NCBI GenBank assembly: GCA_946407095.1
Contig: CAMJMR010000025.1
Span: 1 to 34,950, forward strand
From: an uncultured Selenomonadales bacterium
GTDB lineage: Bacteria; Bacillota; Negativicutes; Selenomonadales; Selenomonadaceae
Direction: 5' to 3'
Length of the DNA: 34,950 nucleotides
The translations under genes were made by a program, and so were the position numbers. Shown piece after piece: positions 31,742 to 34,950 of this stretch. Position 1 is the stretch's first letter. The number at the start of each line of letters is the position of its first letter. A model generated the notes under the pieces. It searched no databases, was not told the origin of the DNA, and was given only the letters and a program-made list of their open reading frames with translations.

Positions 31742-32185
31742 TCACTTGTTCTCAAGAGCCATAATTTTGTTGACGCGCCGTTCGTGCCTGCCGCCCTCGA
31801 ATTCCGTCGTCAGCCAAGCGCGAACGATTTCGCCTGCAGGACCGAAGCCCAAAACGCGTCCGCCCATTGCCAAGACGTTGGCGTTGTTGTGCTCGCGGCT
31901 TTTCTTCGCAGAGTAGACGTCATTGCACAGCGCGCAACGAATGCCCTTGATTTTGTTGGCGGCAATGGAAATGCCCAAGCCCGTGCCGCAAAGGACGATT
32001 CCGCGCTCCGATTCGCCGCTCACGACGTCCGCGCAGACCTTTTCGGCGATGTCGGGGTAGTCGACGCTCTCCTTGCCGAACGTGCCCACGTCCTTGACTT
32101 CGACGCCGTCGAATTCCGCCAAAACTTTTTTGACTTCCTCTTTGAGTTCAACTGCTCCGTGGTCGCTGCCGATTGTGATTTTCAT
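31742..32185 (-). CDS. rpiB: Ribose-5-phosphate isomerase B, 147 aa
   Basis: It interconverts ribose 5-phosphate and ribulose 5-phosphate in the pentose phosphate pathway. The N-terminal ITIGSDHGAVELKE (D8, H9), the catalytic Cys66 in GIVLCGTGLGISIAANK and His99 in REHNNANVLAMGGR are in the expected places; length is typical. ATG at 32185 has AAAGGAG upstream, and a strong promoter lies at 32221-32249. It is the first gene of the unit that continues into the ABC fusion. Confidence 0.96.
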   Translation of the reverse strand: MKITIGSDHGAVELKEEVKKVLAEFDGVEVKDVGTFGKESVDYPDIAEKVCADVVSGESERGIVLCGTGLGISIAANKIKGIRCALCNDVYSAKKSREHNNANVLAMGGRVLGFGPAGEIVRAWLTTEFEGGRHERRVNKIMALENK

Positions 32186-32220
32186 GTCGAATGCTCCTTT
32201 ACAAAAAAAAATCTACGCCG

Positions 32221-32249
32221 ATTATATTTCGGCGCAGGACGATTGTCCA
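32221..32249 (-). promoter_or_regulatory. rpiB promoter
   Basis: On the minus strand: TGGACA (32244-32249), 17-nt spacer, perfect TATAAT (32221-32226). A small palindrome GCCGA...TCGGC (32217-32233) encloses the -10 and is followed by a T-run. Confidence 0.7.
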
Positions 32250-32292
32250 TAGGGGCTGCTGGTAAAGTAAGGAATACGTTGCAGAGAACAGA

Positions 32293-32516
32293 GGCCGCCA
32301 TGGATGGCGGCCGCGCCGCGTACTGAGCGTGATGCGAAGTAGCGGCGCACACACGGCTGCGGGTAGCGCGGGCGTTTCGGCGGTGGTCAGTTGGACGCCC
32401 CTGCGAGGTGGCTTTCTTTGCTACTTGCTTTCGACACTGAAAGAAAGTAGGTAAACCAATTTAAAGCCATTGAACCGCCAAATCAAAGCCGACAACTTAC
32501 CAACACGCCCCTAGTT
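32293..32516 (+). repeat. Composite palindromic repeat element, copy D
   Basis: This copy makes up most of the gene-free interval 32186-32516. It starts with a perfect 8-bp inverted repeat (32293-32312, arm GGCCGCCA, loop TGGA), shares GCGCGGGCGTTTCG and GGTGGCTTTCTTTGCTACTT with copy C, has the core hairpin at 32421-32450 (arm GAAAGAAAGTAG, one mismatch) and a diverged tail. The end is set by the thyX stop and is approximate. Confidence 0.75.
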
Positions 32517-33140
32517 TTAAGGCTGAATGTCGTCGAAGACCGCCGGCAACCTTTCAAGCATCATGTCCAAGATTTTCAGCGCGATTTCCCGCATTTGAGG
32601 ATGCGCCGCCGCCGCCGTCCGCAGTTTCAGGAAGTGGCGAAGCTCGCGCAGATTCATCGTCACGAAAATTTCCGTCTTGAGCGAATTGGGCAGGATTGAG
32701 CGCGCCTCTTCGGGCTTAGCTCCCGCCGCCCGCAATGCCAAATAATTTTTCTCGACAAGTGCCATGGTCTCTCGCCACAGCTGAAAGTTGTCGTCGTCCT
32801 CGCGCCAAAAGCACGGCTTGATAAAAGTCATCTCGCCGCCGAATTTCCCCGCGCTGTAGTCGCAGAACCGTGAACTCTCTTGACTGTAGCTGGCGATTCT
32901 GTGGCGAACAAGTTCATGCGTGACGCCTCGGTCGCAAACGATTTTGAACGAAACGGAGGCGTGCTCGATAACCGATTCGTGCCCGCGCTTGATTATCCCG
33001 CGAATGAATTTTTCCGCGCTACCGTCCTTTATGTTGCCCTCCGACTTGTAGCAGACGCGCCCCGCCCGCTCAAGCTTTTGCATAATCGCCGCCGCGTCGA
33101 AGTCGTCAATCAGCTCGACGCTCGGCTCGATGATTTTCAT
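32517..33140 (-). CDS. thyX: Flavin-dependent thymidylate synthase (ThyX), 207 aa
   Basis: It makes dTMP from dUMP using FAD/NADPH and methylene-tetrahydrofolate. The ThyX signature RHRIASYSQESSR (79-91, the RHRx7S motif) is intact, with GHESVIEHASVSF (53-65) before it and NLRELRHFLKLRT near the C-terminus. Length fits the family. ATG at 33140 has GAGGAGG 7 nt upstream. It begins 12 bp after the NYN-domain gene on the same strand, so they form an operon. Repeat copy D separates it from rpiB. Confidence 0.96.
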   Translation of the reverse strand: MKIIEPSVELIDDFDAAAIMQKLERAGRVCYKSEGNIKDGSAEKFIRGIIKRGHESVIEHASVSFKIVCDRGVTHELVRHRIASYSQESSRFCDYSAGKFGGEMTFIKPCFWREDDDNFQLWRETMALVEKNYLALRAAGAKPEEARSILPNSLKTEIFVTMNLRELRHFLKLRTAAAAHPQMREIALKILDMMLERLPAVFDDIQP

Positions 33141-33152
33141 GTGGTATCCTCC

Positions 33153-34928
33153 TCACTGCCGATAAATTTTCCCGTCGCGAACGGCAAACAGATTGCGGGC
33201 GGCAACGTCTTCGGGCAAAGTCTTCCTGTCGATGATCTTGCGCTCTCGCAACAGCTTGCCGAAAACTTTCAAGGGCATTCCGTCGACGAACGGGATTGAA
33301 AAACTTTCGCCGCCGTGACCAATCGTCGCCGTCCGAATATCCAAAGCGTGGGCGTTCAAGTAGCCGTCGACGTTGTTTTCCAAGTCGTCCTGCGCGGCCT
33401 CAAGCTCGCTCTCGTCAATCAGCCAAACGCGCTCGTCGTGCACTTCAAGCAGGCTGTTCGCCGCAACCTTTATCGCCGAAGAATGCCTGCCGATGATTTT
33501 CTTGTCGCGAAGGAGTTTTTCAAAGAGATTGAGCGGCATCCCGTCGACAAACGGAATGTCGAACAGGTCGCCGTTGTGCTTGACGAAAATGTTCGCGGTG
33601 AAGGGATTTTGCGCAAAGTAGTCGTCAAGATTGCCCGTCGATTCGGCAACAAGTTCAATGAGCCTTTCCTCGCCGCAGAGAAAAACTTTGCCGTCGCGTA
33701 CGTCAAGCAGGCTCTTTTTGGCAACGCTCGTGGCGGAAACGCTTTTGCCGATGATATTTTTCTCTCGCAACAGCTTGCCGAAAAGTTCAAGGGGCATTCC
33801 GTCCGCGAAGGGCACCTCGAAAAGTTTTTGGTTGTGCTTGACGAAAATCGTCCGTTCCGCCGCGTGACGCTCGAAATACTCGCCGGTATCCTTAATCGTC
33901 AAGTCGTAGGCGGCTTCAAGATTTTCCTCGGCGTGAAGAAAAACTTTGTCGTCGCGCACGGCAAGCAGGCTGTTCACGGCCACGGCGGAAGTCGATGCGC
34001 TTTTGCCGATGATTTTTTTCTCGCGAAGCATTTGCCCGAAAATTCCCAACGGCATTCCGTCGACGAACGGCACCTCCGAAAGTTTCTCGTTGTGCTTGAC
34101 GAAAATCGTCCGAATCTGCGCGGCGTTGTCCATGAAAAATTTTTCTACCTGTTCGGCGGGCGTCGGTATCGAAATTTCCTCCTCCGTGCGAAAGTAGACT
34201 TTGCCCCGAAAGATTTTCAAAAAGCTCTGCGCCACGAAACTTTTAACCGCCTCGTCCCTTGTCAGGATGTTCAGCTCGCGCAGGACGCGCCCGAAGGTGT
34301 AAAGGTTCATGCCCGCCACGAACGGCATTTCGACAAGCTGCTCGCCCTTCTTGACCAGAATGAACTTGATTCGCTCTTCGCGGTCGAAGAAAAATTTTTT
34401 CGTGAAGAAACTCAACTGCGGCAGGAATTTTTCAAACTTAAGCGGCACCTCGCCGAACTTGAAGCGATAATCTTTCAGCTCGACAGATTCGGGGGCTACG
34501 CGGAGCGTCCGCAGTTGTTCAGCCAAAACTTTATGCCCCGCGCCGTTCGACACGACGAAAATTTTTTTCTCGAAGTCGGCGGCGAATTTAATCGCGGGCA
34601 AAAAATCTTTGTCGCTCGAAACGATGATTATCAGCTCAAGGTCGGGCTCGTCGATGATGGCGCGCACCATTTCCAGGCAAAGCCACATGTCGGCGGAATT
34701 TTTCCCGTAAAAACAATTTTGCACACGGTAAAGCTTTTCGTCCAGCGCGCGGTATTTTGCGGGCAGCGTATCTTCCTTGGCGATGATGTCGACCTTGGTT
34801 ATCGTGTGTTCCTTGCCGAAGTGTTCAATAACCTTGAAGGTGACCGTGGGCGAAATATTTTCCGCGTCAACGAAAACATGCGCAATCAAGTTAAGTCTGC
34901 TACTTAAAACATAGACACTTATAGACAA
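33153..34928 (-). CDS. NYN (PIN-like) domain protein with five 86-residue C-terminal repeats, 591 aa
   Basis: Residues about 15-140 are a NYN/LabA-type PIN-like nuclease domain: AHVFVDAENIS (D21, N24), SADMWLCLEM (D80) and IIVSSDKDFLPAIKFA (D106/D108) give the acidic metal site. The rest is five tandem repeats starting near residues 188, 274, 360, 446 and 533, a period of 86-87, with the core (I)FVKHNxKLxEVPF.DGMPL.xFGxLLREKKIIGK followed by VAxxSLLxVRDxKVFL. The repeat resembles no domain I can name; LOTUS/OST-HTH domains often follow NYN but are not evident. Start is uncertain: TTG at 34928 with AAAGGA only 3 nt away, or TTG at 34889. It is co-transcribed with thyX. Likely an RNase acting on structured RNA (inference). 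Confidence 0.75.
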   Translation of the reverse strand: MSISVYVLSSRLNLIAHVFVDAENISPTVTFKVIEHFGKEHTITKVDIIAKEDTLPAKYRALDEKLYRVQNCFYGKNSADMWLCLEMVRAIIDEPDLELIIIVSSDKDFLPAIKFAADFEKKIFVVSNGAGHKVLAEQLRTLRVAPESVELKDYRFKFGEVPLKFEKFLPQLSFFTKKFFFDREERIKFILVKKGEQLVEMPFVAGMNLYTFGRVLRELNILTRDEAVKSFVAQSFLKIFRGKVYFRTEEEISIPTPAEQVEKFFMDNAAQIRTIFVKHNEKLSEVPFVDGMPLGIFGQMLREKKIIGKSASTSAVAVNSLLAVRDDKVFLHAEENLEAAYDLTIKDTGEYFERHAAERTIFVKHNQKLFEVPFADGMPLELFGKLLREKNIIGKSVSATSVAKKSLLDVRDGKVFLCGEERLIELVAESTGNLDDYFAQNPFTANIFVKHNGDLFDIPFVDGMPLNLFEKLLRDKKIIGRHSSAIKVAANSLLEVHDERVWLIDESELEAAQDDLENNVDGYLNAHALDIRTATIGHGGESFSIPFVDGMPLKVFGKLLRERKIIDRKTLPEDVAARNLFAVRDGKIYRQ

Positions 34929-34950
34929 GCGTCCTTTGTGTCCATGTCAA

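Noticed and set aside
32186-32260. Riboswitch-like leader before rpiB
   Set aside because: Only the small palindrome around the -10 is present; no known riboswitch core was recognised.
33315-34907. Plus-strand open frame of 530 aa opposite the NYN gene
   Set aside because: It shows a repeat period only because the coding strand does; the NYN acidic motifs and operon spacing with thyX support the minus strand.

Overview
The window looks like chromosomal DNA of a Gram-negative-type (diderm) Firmicute, most likely an anaerobic member of the Negativicutes (Selenomonadales/Acidaminococcales-like). This is an inference from the gene mix: a Bacillus-type cytochrome b558 fumarate reductase, two-subunit class I fumarase, SpoIVB-type S55 protein, HxlR and LUD proteins beside RTX-type surface proteins and deoxyaminosugar genes, plus frequent TTG/GTG starts with strong AGGAGG ribosome binding sites. 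No rRNA, tRNA, CRISPR or complete insertion sequence was seen.

Layout. 1-75 is the tail of a first RTX-like protein. 142-7469 (minus) holds an Hsp70/actin-fold ATPase, murA, an S55 (SpoIVB-like) protein and a phosphodiester-glycosidase-like protein. 7616-11383 (plus) is a surface-sugar cassette: a two-domain glycosyltransferase, an FdtA/QdtA ketoisomerase, a DegT/FdtB aminotransferase and a GNAT acetyltransferase whose frame is broken at a run of nine G. 11384-11839 holds a repeat remnant, an apparent IS200/IS605 right end (possible omega-RNA) and the rpsO leader. rpsO is followed by a second RTX-like gene whose promoter spacer contains another run of nine G. 14429-19685 carries aspS, an NAD(P)-binding reductase divergent from an HxlR regulator, thrB and hom. 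19828-24818 (minus) is a fumarate block: fumarase alpha, fumarase beta, then FrdC-FrdA-FrdB. 25068-29852 is a giant RTX/beta-helix protein with a recent 486-bp internal duplication. 29959-34928 (minus) holds a LUD protein, an ABC ATPase fused to a degenerate histidine-kinase-like ATPase domain, rpiB, thyX and a NYN-domain protein with five 86-residue repeats.

How the parts work together. hom and thrB make O-phosphohomoserine. Fumarase plus fumarate reductase form the malate-fumarate-succinate segment of anaerobic respiration. The sugar cassette probably makes a dTDP-3-amino-3,6-dideoxyhexose, with the GNAT as N-acylase, and transfers it to a surface glycan. The three RTX-like genes share C-terminal modules, a conserved sequence after the stop codon and convergent hairpin terminators.

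The strongest candidates for something new are: (i) two 9-G tracts about 1 kb apart, one in the GNAT coding sequence and one in the -35/-10 spacer of an RTX gene, which look like a two-locus phase-variation arrangement for surface sugar and surface protein; (ii) the ABC-ATPase/RsbW-like fusion; (iii) the NYN protein with an unrecognised 86-residue repeat; (iv) a family of ~200-bp composite palindromic repeats (four copies) and heptanucleotide arrays that span exactly from a stop codon to the next gene's ribosome binding site; (v) an orphan IS605-type right end.
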